Origin: Marinicella algicola
GTDB taxonomy: Bacteria; Pseudomonadota; Gammaproteobacteria; Xanthomonadales; Marinicellaceae
Length of the DNA stretch: 64,000 nt
Direction: 5' to 3'
NCBI RefSeq assembly: GCF_028401385.1
Contig: NZ_JAQOMR010000001.1
Span: forward strand, 2,544,501-2,608,500
In this document: piece after piece, positions 21,554 to 32,969 of the stretch
How the letters are laid out: each line of letters starts with the position of its first letter
Position numbering within the stretch: the first letter of the stretch is position 1
Notes under the pieces: model-generated
Database searches by the model: none
The model's input: the letters and a program-made list of their open reading frames with translations, nothing else
What the model was told of the DNA's origin: nothing
Program-made: the position numbers and the translations under genes

Positions 21554-22491
21554 ATGCTTGGAAAAACCGCAAACGGCCTGTTCTGGATGTTCCGCTATTT
21601 CGAGCGGGCAGAGAATATCGCCCGCCTGATCGACGCCGGCCAGCGCGTGGCGCTGACACGCTCCAACGGCGCCGACGACTGGGACGGCATCCTGCAAAGC
21701 GCTGGCGTTCAGGAGGCCTATTTCGAGGTCCACGACAAGCTGACGGCCGAGGACGCCATCGACTTCCTGCTACGAGACCGTCGCAATCCCTCAAGTGTCG
21801 TTTCCTGTATCGACGCCGGGCGCAACAATGCCCGTCTGGTGCGCACCGCACTGACAAGGGAAACATGGGAAGCCACCAATGAATGCTGGATCGATAGCCG
21901 CAGCCTGCTCTCGGCCAAGCTGAGGCCGGCGGACCTGCCCAAGGCGATCGACATGGTCAAGCACAAGACGGCGCTGATCCGCGGCACGTTCCATGGCTCG
22001 ATGCTCAGAAACGAGATCTACAATTTCGCCCATATCGGCACCTTCATCGAACGCGCGGACAACACCAGCCGCATTCTCGACGTAAAATATTACGTGCTGC
22101 TGCCTTCGGTGCACCACGTCGGCACTTCACTCGACAATCTGCAGTGGAATCGATCCTGCGTTCGGTTTCGGCCCACCGTGCCTATGGATGGGTGCACAAT
22201 GGTGAATACAAGCCGAGCCTGATCGCGGACTTCCTGATCCTCGACGTGCAATTGCCGCGTTCGCTTGCCTATTCCTACGAAAAGATCGTGCTCAATCTCG
22301 ATTATCTGGCGGCCGACTACGGTGAGCGGCTGGAGGCGCACGATACCGCCCATGCCATCCGCTCCACGCTTCGAAGCCAGAAGATCAAGACAGTCATGGA
22401 CAACGGCCTGCACCAGTTCCTCGAGGACTTCGTCAGCCGCAACAACAAGCTCAGCCAGCAAATCAGCGAGGGGTATCGCTTTTACGTATGA
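21554..22491 (+). CDS. Alpha-E domain protein (DUF403)
   Basis: All-helical protein regularly encoded after circularly permuted ATP-grasp genes; its role in the predicted peptide-ligation pathway is unknown. The start LGKTANGLFWMFRYFERAEN and the FHGSMLRNEIYNFAHIGTFIERADNTSRILDVKYY segment (given here only as markers GSMLRNE and FIERADNTSR) identify it. One G is missing at 22146-22147 (QWESILRSVSAHRAY); repaired length is 312 residues. It starts two bases after the ATP-grasp stop and precedes the transglutaminase gene by 28 bases. Confidence 0.85.
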
Positions 22492-22519
22492 TGCGTAAAA
22501 GCGTGAAGGGACAAACGCG

Positions 22520-23338
22520 ATGCTTTTGAACATCAACCATGTGACTGAATACCGCTACGAAACACCGGTTCAGTTCTCGCTGCAGCGTCTGAGGCTGACA
22601 CCTGTCGACAGCGCAGGCCAGACGATCCGTGACTGGGCGGTGACCATTGAAGGCGCCAAGAGCGAGGTCTCCTATACCGACCAGTACGAAAACCATGTCC
22701 GTCTTGTCTCCGTCGATGGCGAGCACCCGACAGTGCGGCTGATTGCTGCCGGCACCGTGGAGACCCGCGACACCGATGGCATTTTCGGCCCGGCATCACC
22801 GGATATCCCGCTATGGCTGTTCCTGCGCCAGACCCCACTGACGACGCCGGACAAGGCCATTGAGCAAATGGTTGGCAGGCTGGAAGGCGACTCCAACCTC
22901 GCCAAACTCCACGATCTGATGGAACGGCTTTACAAGACCATGTCTTTCAAGCCCGGCACCACCAATGTCACGACGACGGCGGGCGAGGCATTGGAGGCGA
23001 AATCCGGTGTGTGCCAGGACTATGCCCATATTGTCATTGCCTGCGCGCGCATGATGAAAGTCCCGGCGCGCTACATCTCCGGCTATCTATTCATGCCGGA
23101 CCTGGAGAACCAGACGGCAAGCCATGCCTGGGCGGAGTGTTATCTGGAAGGTCTCGGCTGGGTCGGTTTCGACGCCGCCAACAAGGTCTGCCCGGACGAG
23201 CGCTATGTTCGAGTTGCCTGTGGCCTCGACTACAAGGATGCGGCCCCCGTTTCCGGCATGACCATTGGCGGCGGCAAGGAAACGCTGGCCGTCAAACTTT
23301 CCGTTGCCAGCCAGAGCCAGTCGCAAACCCAGAGCTGA
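22520..23338 (+). CDS. Transglutaminase-like cysteine protease
   Basis: Intact 272-residue protein with an N-terminal beta-rich domain (HVTEYRYETPVQFSLQRLRL) and a transglutaminase-fold catalytic domain. The Cys is in KSGVCQDYAHI near residue 165, the His in TASHAWAECYL near 202, and the Asp in GWVGFDAANK near 217. Such proteins are proposed to cleave the amide bonds made by the partner ATP-grasp enzyme. In many relatives an Anbu proteasome-like peptidase gene is the fourth member; here the next gene is an unrelated oxidoreductase on the other strand. Confidence 0.87.
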   Translation: MLLNINHVTEYRYETPVQFSLQRLRLTPVDSAGQTIRDWAVTIEGAKSEVSYTDQYENHVRLVSVDGEHPTVRLIAAGTVETRDTDGIFGPASPDIPLWLFLRQTPLTTPDKAIEQMVGRLEGDSNLAKLHDLMERLYKTMSFKPGTTNVTTTAGEALEAKSGVCQDYAHIVIACARMMKVPARYISGYLFMPDLENQTASHAWAECYLEGLGWVGFDAANKVCPDERYVRVACGLDYKDAAPVSGMTIGGGKETLAVKLSVASQSQSQTQS

Positions 23339-23381
23339 ATTGAATGACCGCCGCGCCTGGGATGCCGGCGCGGCGGAAACA

Positions 23382-25951
<2,570 letters not shown>

Positions 25952-26120
25952 TCAAATACGAAATGGCCGGGCGGTTAATGTCCCGTCCGGTCCCTTGCAG
26001 ATAAGTCTGGAAGTTGGCGAGTGCTCGTAACACGAAGATGACGTGTTGGAAATACCCAATCCGAAATGCGCACTCCGGATCGGGCAGGTTTTGACGGCAG
26101 CGCCTCTGCGCCGCCTTGCC

Positions 26121-27116
26121 CTACAGCTTGAACTGATAGGTTTTCGGCATGAATTTATAGCCGTCACCGGCCTTTTCGACATAGCCGACAGCGGGAAACG
26201 GCATGTGATAGCCGAGGAAGGGAATACGCTCGGCGGCAACCATGTCGAAAACATCTCGGCGCGTCGCAGCAGCCATCTCCTTGTCCATGTCGAAACGCAC
26301 ATGCCAGTCTGGCCGCTGCAGCGAGAGCACGTACTGATTCGCCGTATCGGCCGTCAGCAGAAGCTTGCGTCCGCCGGTCTCCAGCATGAAAATCAGATGG
26401 CCCGGTGTATGGCCAAACGCCTCCATGGCGGTAATGCCGGGCACAACCGCGTCGCCACCGCCGATGAAGGTTGCCTGATCGGCAAACGGCACCACCAGCT
26501 TTTTGACGCTCTGGTGACCGCCTTCTGCAGGCGTACCCATGCGCGCATCGTCGCTCCAGAAGGCATATTCCTTGTCGCCGAAGACATAGCGCGCATTGGG
26601 AAAGGCCGGGCCGTCTTGTTCCATCAGGCCGTTGATATGGTCGCCATGCATATGGGTGATGACGACGATGTCGATATCTTCCGGCTGATAGCCATTGGCA
26701 ATCAGCCCTTCGCGCAGCCGACCGGCACCCCAGGACCGTCCCGCCGGGCCCATACCCGTATCAAACAGAACGGTTTCATTGCCGGTATCGACGAGGACGG
26801 GTGCAAAGCCGTTGACCATCTCATCCGGCGGAAGAAAGTTTTCCTCGAGCAGCGCGGCAACCGTCTCGGGATCCTGTCCGGTTCCGAAGGTCTCGCCCGG
26901 ATTTTCCATGATCCGGCTGCCGTCCTCGACAACCAGAAGCTTGAAATCTCCGAGCGGGAAACTGTCGCTTGGCGGTGCATCGGCCATGTTCATGTTAGCA
27001 TTTTCCGCATCCTGCGCACGCGCGCTCGCCGCTCCGCTCACGAAGGGCGTGGCAATGGCAGCAAGGCCAGCGCCAGCCATCAGGCTGCGGCGGTGAATGC
27101 CTTTATCATTGGTCAT
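26121..27116 (-). CDS. Tat-exported MBL-fold metallo-hydrolase
   Basis: Metallo-beta-lactamase-fold hydrolase of 331 residues with an N-terminal twin-arginine signal (HRRSLMAGAGLAAIATPF, residues 8-25), so it folds before export to the periplasm. The metal motif THMHGDHINGL is near residue 150, and further His/Asp ligands occur in FGHTPGHL and LLTADTANQ. The ATG at 27116 is chosen because the signal peptide starts there. Substrate is unknown; relatives include quorum-lactonase-like and arylsulfatase-like enzymes. Confidence 0.82.
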   Translation of the reverse strand: MTNDKGIHRRSLMAGAGLAAIATPFVSGAASARAQDAENANMNMADAPPSDSFPLGDFKLLVVEDGSRIMENPGETFGTGQDPETVAALLEENFLPPDEMVNGFAPVLVDTGNETVLFDTGMGPAGRSWGAGRLREGLIANGYQPEDIDIVVITHMHGDHINGLMEQDGPAFPNARYVFGDKEYAFWSDDARMGTPAEGGHQSVKKLVVPFADQATFIGGGDAVVPGITAMEAFGHTPGHLIFMLETGGRKLLLTADTANQYVLSLQRPDWHVRFDMDKEMAAATRRDVFDMVAAERIPFLGYHMPFPAVGYVEKAGDGYKFMPKTYQFKL

Positions 27117-27315
27117 CAGTCGTCCTCCTTCAAAACACAAAACCTACCCTTAAGACCTTGGCAAGGGTCAGCCGGTTTCAAGTCAGCGACGTCTATTTGG
27201 CAGCTCTGCCGTGTCACATTTGCGTGAGCATGAAACCGGCCCACGGCCATTGGCATTTGCATCCGCGACGGCTAAGACACCTGCTCTTGTCACATTATTT
27301 CGCAGAAGCCGAGAG

Positions 27316-28707
27316 ATGAATCCAGTCGTTCCGCTGATCATGGCCGTCGCGCTCTTCATGGAGCAGATGGATTCGACCGTCATCTCGACCGCCCTGCCCG
27401 CGATCGCAGCCGACCTCGGCGTTGGCCCGATCACCCTGAAACTGGCGCTGACCACCTATATGGTGGCACTGGCGATCTTCATTCCGGTTTCCGGCTGGAC
27501 GGCTGACCGCTTCGGGGCCAAGCGTGTGTTTCGCGCGGCAATCGTCGTCTTTCTGGTGGGCTCGGTGTTCTGCGCAATTTCGAGCAACCTTCTCGAATTC
27601 GTGCTCTCACGCTTTCTGCAGGGCATGGGTGGCGCGATGATGACACCGGTCGGACGGCTTGTGATCCTTAGGACCACCAACCGCTCCGAACTGGTGCGCG
27701 CCATGGCTCTGCTGACCATTCCGGCACTGCTGGGACCGATGGCGGGGCCACCGCTGGGCGGGTTTCTGACCACCTATTTCTCCTGGCACTGGATCTTTCT
27801 GATCAATGTGCCAATTGGCATTATCGGCCTGATCATGGCCGGGATCTTCCTGCCGTTGATCGAAGACGAACCGCCATCAAACCTCGACTGGAAAGGTTTC
27901 TTCCTGGTGGCAGTGGCGGCCTCCGGCATCGTTTTCGGCCTGTCGGTCATCAGCCTGCCGGCTCTGCCGCCGGCCACCGGCTTCATCACCACGGCACTCG
28001 GTATCCTCTCCGGGTTCTGGTACATTCGCCATGCCCGGCGGGCCGAAAGCCCACTGCTCAACCTGTCGCTTTTCGCCTATCCGAGCTTTGCCATTGCCAC
28101 GGCATCGTCCGTCTTCTTCCGCATGGCGACGGGTGCGTTCCCATTCCTGATGCCGCTGATGCTGCAGCTCGGCTTTGGTCTCAATCCGTTCCAATCCGGC
28201 ATGATCACCTTTGTGGGTGCTGCCGGTGCGCTGGCGACCAAATTCGTGGCGCCAAAAGTGTTTTCCACTTTCGGTTTTCGCACTGTGCTGATCACGGCAT
28301 CACTTGGGGCGGCTGTGCTCACCGTCACCTTCGCCTTCTTCGAGGCGACGACGCCGCATATCATCATCCTGGCGATCCTGTTCACCTCCGGCCTGTTCCG
28401 CTCGTTCTTCTTCACCGGCGTCAATGCGCTGGCCTATGCGGATATCGAAAACCGGCAGGCCAGCCAGGCCACGGCGATGAGCTCGATGTTCCAGCAGGCA
28501 AGCTTCGCTCTCGGCGTCGCCTTCGCAGCCGTCATTCTTGAGCTCGCAAGCCATTTCACCGGCGGAGAATTGACCGTTACCCATTTCCACATTGCCTTTG
28601 CCGTCGTCGCCCTTGTCTCGCTGGTTTCGGTGGTTCCGCTGATCGGGTTGAAACGCGATGCAGGCGCGGCAGTCTCCGGCCACAAAGGCGCACAAGCGGC
28701 AGAATAG
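27316..28707 (+). CDS. MFS multidrug exporter, DHA2 (EmrB/QacA) type
   Basis: Inner-membrane drug:proton antiporter of 463 residues with about 13-14 hydrophobic helices. MEQMDSTVISTALPAIAADLG near residue 15 is the DHA2 motif D1; ADRFGAKRVF is motif A. The ATG at 27316 (MNPVVPLIMA) is preferred because it precedes helix 1 directly; the open frame upstream to 27211 is not conserved-looking. Divergent from the MBL hydrolase. No regulator or membrane-fusion partner is next to it. Confidence 0.88.
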   Translation: MNPVVPLIMAVALFMEQMDSTVISTALPAIAADLGVGPITLKLALTTYMVALAIFIPVSGWTADRFGAKRVFRAAIVVFLVGSVFCAISSNLLEFVLSRFLQGMGGAMMTPVGRLVILRTTNRSELVRAMALLTIPALLGPMAGPPLGGFLTTYFSWHWIFLINVPIGIIGLIMAGIFLPLIEDEPPSNLDWKGFFLVAVAASGIVFGLSVISLPALPPATGFITTALGILSGFWYIRHARRAESPLLNLSLFAYPSFAIATASSVFFRMATGAFPFLMPLMLQLGFGLNPFQSGMITFVGAAGALATKFVAPKVFSTFGFRTVLITASLGAAVLTVTFAFFEATTPHIIILAILFTSGLFRSFFFTGVNALAYADIENRQASQATAMSSMFQQASFALGVAFAAVILELASHFTGGELTVTHFHIAFAVVALVSLVSVVPLIGLKRDAGAAVSGHKGAQAAE

Positions 28708-28757
28708 ACCGCACGCTTGAAAACGGCCACAGCCTGATTGTCAATCGGCGTTGTAAT

Positions 28758-28976
28758 GGGGCTCTGGCTCATTTTCGATGGTGTTTGGGTTTCAACTGGC
28801 ATTGTTTTCGATGGAGAAACAAAGCCATGCGAGCCCAATTCCGTTTTTCTGACCTGATCCCAGCCGAGTTTATTGTGGAGACGATACGCGAAGACGCCAC
28901 AGTGATCGTGGTCTGCGCACACGCCGCCTCGCGGGGTAGCTCATGTTCCTCTAACCGAAAATTCAGAGTAGCGTGA
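28758..28976 (+). mobile_element. ISL3-family insertion sequence remnant, left end and transposase N-terminus
   Basis: GGGCTCTGGCTCA at 28758-28770 looks like the terminal repeat of an ISL3 element. An ATG at 28827 opens a frame reading FRFSDLIPAEFIVETIRED and ending near SRGSSC, matching the start of ISL3 transposases just before their first zinc-binding CPxC pair. The match stops abruptly at about 28952 and the frame ends at 28976, so only about 40 residues remain. No right end was found in the following kilobase. Confidence 0.6.
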
Positions 28977-29099
28977 CACTCAAAACAAAACCTACTCGAC
29001 CCCGCGCCCGCAGGCTTGTCAGTGTTGGCCCGAGGACGAGCTGCTTGTGTCGCAAGCAGATCCCACGCCGCTTTTGCGCATCTGAACGAGGGAAATCAT

Positions 29100-29932
29100 A
29101 TGCAGTTCGCCCTTGTCGATGATGAACGTAGCGAATCGAAACCGGGCATGAAGGGTATTTGTCCAACTTGCGGCGCTGCCATGATCGCGAAATGCGGCCC
29201 CCGCATCATACACCACTGGGCGCACGCATTCCGTCGCGACTGCGATCCCTGGTGGGAGAACGAGACGCAGTGGCATCGGGCTTGGAAAAACCTGTTTCCC
29301 GAAGAGTGCCGAGAGCGAACGCGGACCGCACCTGATGGCGAAATTCACCGCGCCGACATCATCACTCCAACGGGCATCGTGATCGAAGTCCAGCACTCGG
29401 CGATGACAGATGCCGAACGACAATCGCGTGAAGCGTTCTATCAGAATCTCGTTTGGATCGTGGATGGCAGGGGCTTTAGAAAACAGTTCGATCTGCACCA
29501 TCTTCTACCCACCCCGACAACAAAGAAGCCAAGGACCTCGTTTGGGTCAAAGCGGCCCGAGGAATGGATGGCGCAAACGCGGGAATCTTCTGGCGGCTCT
29601 CAGAGAACCCGGATCACGGGAAGGGAGGCGCGGTTGTGATAAACGGACAGCACAAGGTCCAGCATCTCATCGCAACTTATCGCGGGCACCAGCAATATAG
29701 CTGGGTCAAACCGCGCAGAACATGGCTGGATGCGCAGTGTCCGGTCTATATCGATTTCGGCGATGAATGGCTTTTTCAGCTTCAGCGATATGGCTTCAAT
29801 AAGCTCGAATGCGTTTACCGGGTATCGAAAAAGAAATTTATTCACGATGCGATCGTCGAAACGCAAGCCCGCGATATTGCTACGAGATTCTATCGGAAAG
29901 CAAAAAGCGCCAGTGACGATCGCTCAACTTAA
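29100..29932 (+). CDS. CoiA-like competence family nuclease
   Basis: Resembles CoiA/YjbF-type proteins, which in transformable bacteria take part in DNA processing after uptake. A zinc-ribbon-like CPTCGAAMIAKCGPR followed by HHWAH is near residues 20-40, and the nuclease core HRADIITPTGIVIEVQHSAMTD (Asp then Glu-x-Gln, PD-(D/E)XK-like) is near residues 82-103. The C-terminal half is a lineage-specific extension. One base is missing near 29508-29515; repaired length is 277 residues. A GAGGG Shine-Dalgarno lies seven bases before the ATG. It lies between an IS remnant and a tRNA gene, suggesting acquired DNA; a role in competence here is unproven. Confidence 0.7.
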
Positions 29933-30153
29933 CCCCAATCTGCTCCGCAGCGTGCAGCCCCTGCCTAAAGGTGCCGAAGTCTATCGAGCGACGTTGGTGT
30001 CGCATGGATGACCTGACTGCCCCTCATCAAGACCACCAAACAACAATCACGACCCCAGGCTCTAAACGCCCAAAAGGTCAAGCCAAGTGACCGAAAGGGT
30101 CAAAGCCTGCACAAAAAGGTCAATCTATGTGGCATTTTACATCAAGGAAAATT

Positions 30154-30229
30154 TGGTGGAGCTAAGCGGGATCGAACCGCTGACCTCCTGCATGCCATGC
30201 AGGCGCTCTCCCAGCTGAGCTATAGCCCC
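30154..30229 (-). tRNA. tRNA-Ala (anticodon GGC)
   Basis: Full cloverleaf of 76 bases including an encoded CCA. The acceptor begins GGGGCTATAGCTCAG, the anticodon stem CCTGC/GCAGG encloses the loop ATGGCAT with anticodon GGC, and the T-arm is GGTTCGATCC. Its 3' end points toward the ISL3/CoiA patch. Confidence 0.97.
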
Positions 30230-30406
30230 ATTTTACAGACCGCCTTAGCGGTTTGAAGCAACGCTTTTCGCGTCGGGTGGCGGCTTGGTACTGTGGATTT
30301 TCACGAGATGCAAGCCTAAAAACGATGCCCGCAAGAAAAATGTTTTTGCCGGTAGGCTTGCCTTTCAAGTCCCGGCAGGCAGGCGGCGGCAATTATCAGT
30401 TCGCCG

Positions 30407-30441
30407 AAAAATAAAGCCGCCGGACCATGCGGCCAGGCGGC
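30407..30441 (-). terminator. Probable terminator of the FYDLN-acid gene
   Basis: On the minus strand GCCGCC..GGCC / GG..CC GGCGGC forms a stem with two mismatches, followed by TTTATTTTT. It lies 45 bases after the stop of the upstream gene. Confidence 0.65.
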
Positions 30442-30485
30442 ACAATTGACCTTCGCAACAGCTATCGCTGCGATTGAGCAAAGGA

Positions 30486-30875
30486 TCAGTTTTCGTCGTC
30501 TTCGTCCGAAACACCGATGATACCCGAGACATCGTCATCATCATCGTCATCAGCTTCAAGGAAGGTATCGTCGTCGTCGCTATCATCGACATCGACATCG
30601 TCGTCGTCGTCACCATCGACATCCGGGATGTTATCGGAGGGGCTGTCGTCATCGGACGCTTCTATCTTGCCGACATTGTTCTCAGAATCGACTTCCGCGA
30701 CCTCGTTTTCCTCTTCCTCGCTTTCGACCACGGCAATCGAGGCAGTATCCTCAAAATAGCTTAGCGGCCAAGAGCTGCCCGAATAGGGCGATACCACCGG
30801 GTCCTTGTTGAGGTCGTAGAATTTCTTACCCGTGTCCGGACATGTTCTTTTTGTGCCAAGTTCCGCTTTCGCCAC
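30486..30875 (-). CDS. FYDLN-acid (TIGR02300) family protein
   Basis: Small conserved alphaproteobacterial protein of unknown function, 129 residues. The N-terminal AKAELGTKRTCPDTGKKFYDL, with the diagnostic FYDLNKDPVVSPYSG segment, is followed by a very acidic tail dominated by Asp runs (residues 50-129). GTG at 30875 with GAGAGG upstream is preferred as start; a TTG six bases earlier would add two residues. The tail is coded by GAT/GAC repeats, which give the local simple-sequence look of 30530-30620. Confidence 0.85.
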   Translation of the reverse strand: MAKAELGTKRTCPDTGKKFYDLNKDPVVSPYSGSSWPLSYFEDTASIAVVESEEEENEVAEVDSENNVGKIEASDDDSPSDNIPDVDGDDDDDVDVDDSDDDDTFLEADDDDDDDVSGIIGVSDEDDEN

Positions 30876-31122
30876 GTTCAAACCCTCTCATGTTGCGGTT
30901 GAAGGCTGGCTTTCGCCGATCAGCAGCGTTTCTGCTGCGCGTGTTCTTCAGGCGGTCCCCTTATCGTCATGCCGACCGTCTGTCAAAGACTAAGTTCAAA
31001 GAAATCCGGTGCACCTGAAAAGCCCGGCCCTGCGGCGCTGCAGAAACTGCACCTGTGAAGATTTTGCGCGTTAACCATTTTTAAGAACCCTTCCTTAAGG
31101 TCCGGAGCGTAGATGATGCCAT

Positions 31123-31713
31123 ATGTCTATTTCGCGCCTCAAGATAATCTTTGCAGCACTCTGCCTTGCCGTTCTGACGGGTTGCTCGACGACCGTCAGC
31201 AATGTCGGCAACAGTTGCGCGATTTTCGCCCAGAAGAACGGAATTTTCGAGAACTGGCAACGTGATGCCGAAAAGGCCTCGCGCGAATATGGCGTCCCGG
31301 TTTCCGTTCTGATGGCGACGATCTATGTGGAATCTTCCTTCGACAGCCATGCCCGGCCGCCGCGCAAGAAGATCCTCGGCTTCATCCCCGGCCCGCGCGC
31401 CTCAAGCGCTCTCGGCTATTCGCAGGCGCTTGACGGAACCTGGGCCGAATACCAGAGCCGCACTGGCCAGCGCCGCGCCAACCGCACCGATTTCGGGGAT
31501 TCAGTCTACTTCATCGCGTGGTACCATTATCAGAGCCATGTCAGAAACGGCATCGCACTGAACGACCCTTATAATCTCTACCTGGCCTATCATTCCGGCC
31601 ATGCCGGTTATTCCCGCGGCGTCTGGAAAAGCCGCCCGGTCGCCAAGAGCGCCGCCGCGCGTGCGCAGAAAATGACCCAGATCTACGAAGCGCAGTTGCG
31701 CCGCTGCCGCTGA
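31123..31713 (+). CDS. Lytic transglycosylase lipoprotein
   Basis: Cell-wall lytic enzyme of the SLT family anchored as a lipoprotein. A signal peptide ends in the lipobox LTGC at residues 18-21. The catalytic Glu lies in LMATIYVESSFDSHA near residue 70, and the ALGYSQALDGTWAEYQ and NLYLAYHSGHAGYSRG segments are SLT-like. 196 residues, intact. Stand-alone; convergent with the alginate-type operon, whose algL stop is 28 bases away. Confidence 0.85.
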   Translation: MSISRLKIIFAALCLAVLTGCSTTVSNVGNSCAIFAQKNGIFENWQRDAEKASREYGVPVSVLMATIYVESSFDSHARPPRKKILGFIPGPRASSALGYSQALDGTWAEYQSRTGQRRANRTDFGDSVYFIAWYHYQSHVRNGIALNDPYNLYLAYHSGHAGYSRGVWKSRPVAKSAAARAQKMTQIYEAQLRRCR

Positions 31714-31740
31714 GCCCTACCCCGCAGACACTTCCTTCTC

Positions 31741-32942
31741 TTAACCCTTGCCCTCAGCTGCGGCAGGCGGTTGTGCCTCAACGATGAAGCAGCCCGGCTG
31801 CATCGCCGGATTGTTGCGGTAAAGCAGGGTCAGATTACCACCAAGCTTCGAATTACCCAAAGGCCGGAGCGGCGCAAGCGCGCGATCGAGATCACCGTCG
31901 GTGACAAGGCTGAGATAGGCCTCCAGCCAGGCAATGGAGAACGGCTCCTGCCGTTCCAGCCCCTGCCGGACGCTCTGCGCCTGGCCCGCTATCTCCGCGA
32001 CCCTGGAAGGATCTGCGATGCCTTCAAGCGCAAACGTAACCGCATTTCGGATCGCCGTTTGCTCTTCAGGGAGTAGCTGTAGTCATTGTGGCAGAGAAGC
32101 GCCACAGACGCCGTCAACGGTGCCAGAGCGTGGATCTGGTAGTGCAACGCATAGGTCCCGCGACGCATTTCGTAGGGCAGGCTGCCATCGGCGGCCTCGG
32201 TTGCCAGCACGGTTCGGTGGCTCTCCATTGCCCAGTTGACGAATTCCGGCTCCCTTAAGATCAGCGCGGCTTCCGTTACCGCATAGGCAGCCCACAGGCG
32301 CAAATTTCCCATCTTCGCCTTGGGTGGCGCGTCGCCATTCCAGAAGTTGATCAGGAATTCTGCATTCTGGCGAATCCAGCGCTCGATAACCGCCTTTTCC
32401 TCGGCCCTGTCGTCGGCGCTGCCGCGGACCTGGCGGTAAGCGCTGGCAATGCCGGCAACCCGTGACGCATAGGTCATCTTCGCATTGTCTGTCTCAAGCT
32501 GGCTGAACGCCCCGGCCTTGGCCCAATCAAAGATACCGGAAATGATGCAATCGGCCCGTTCTCTGGCGAGAACGGGGCTCGCCTGCACCTCATTGGCCAG
32601 TCCATCCAGAAGGCGGATAAAACTATCGGCGTCTTTCAACGCCTCATCGACATAGGCGTTGCTTTCCGTGTCGAGTTCGGATCGATCGCGGCTGCTTTCC
32701 TCATACCGGCTGCCGTAGTCGAGCGTGACCGTCGGCGCGGGGAATGCGGGACAAAGGCTGTCGTCACTTTTCGTTGCCTGCGCCTGAGCTGAAGCGCACA
32801 GAAAGCTTGCAACACCAGCAACAAGAACACCGCGGGCCAAATCGATACCGCCACGCGCGGCGCAGGCGCGCCACAATTTGAGGGGTTTTGATTGCTGATC
32901 ACTGAGTTCAGCCAAGGCTCTCACTCCTAGGGTCTGTGTCAT
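31741..32942 (-). CDS. algL: AlgL-like (PL5) periplasmic protein lacking the catalytic His
   Basis: Last gene of the alginate-type operon. In Pseudomonas AlgL is a periplasmic mannuronate lyase that clears misdirected polymer. A signal peptide (residues 28-55, ending CASAQAQ) is followed by a PL5 domain. SLPYEMRRG and ALHYQIHALAPL keep the Arg and Tyr of the active site, but the NNHSYW motif of active lyases reads GNLRLW, replacing the catalytic His by Leu. One A is missing near 32065; repaired length is 400 residues. A TTG downstream of the ATG, with TAGGAG before it, is an alternative start. Lyase activity is doubtful; a structural or binding role is possible. Confidence 0.78.
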
Positions 32943-32969
32943 ACCGTTCGCCGGTCACACTCTCGCTGG

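Noticed and set aside
30060..30130. Three copies of AAGGTCAA-like sequence as an iteron or attachment site
   Set aside because: Short, unevenly spaced and without matching copies beyond the tRNA; no integrase or replication gene nearby.
30520..30640. CRISPR-like or microsatellite repeat
   Set aside because: The repetitive GAT/GTC look is the Asp codon run of the FYDLN-acid protein, without unique spacers.
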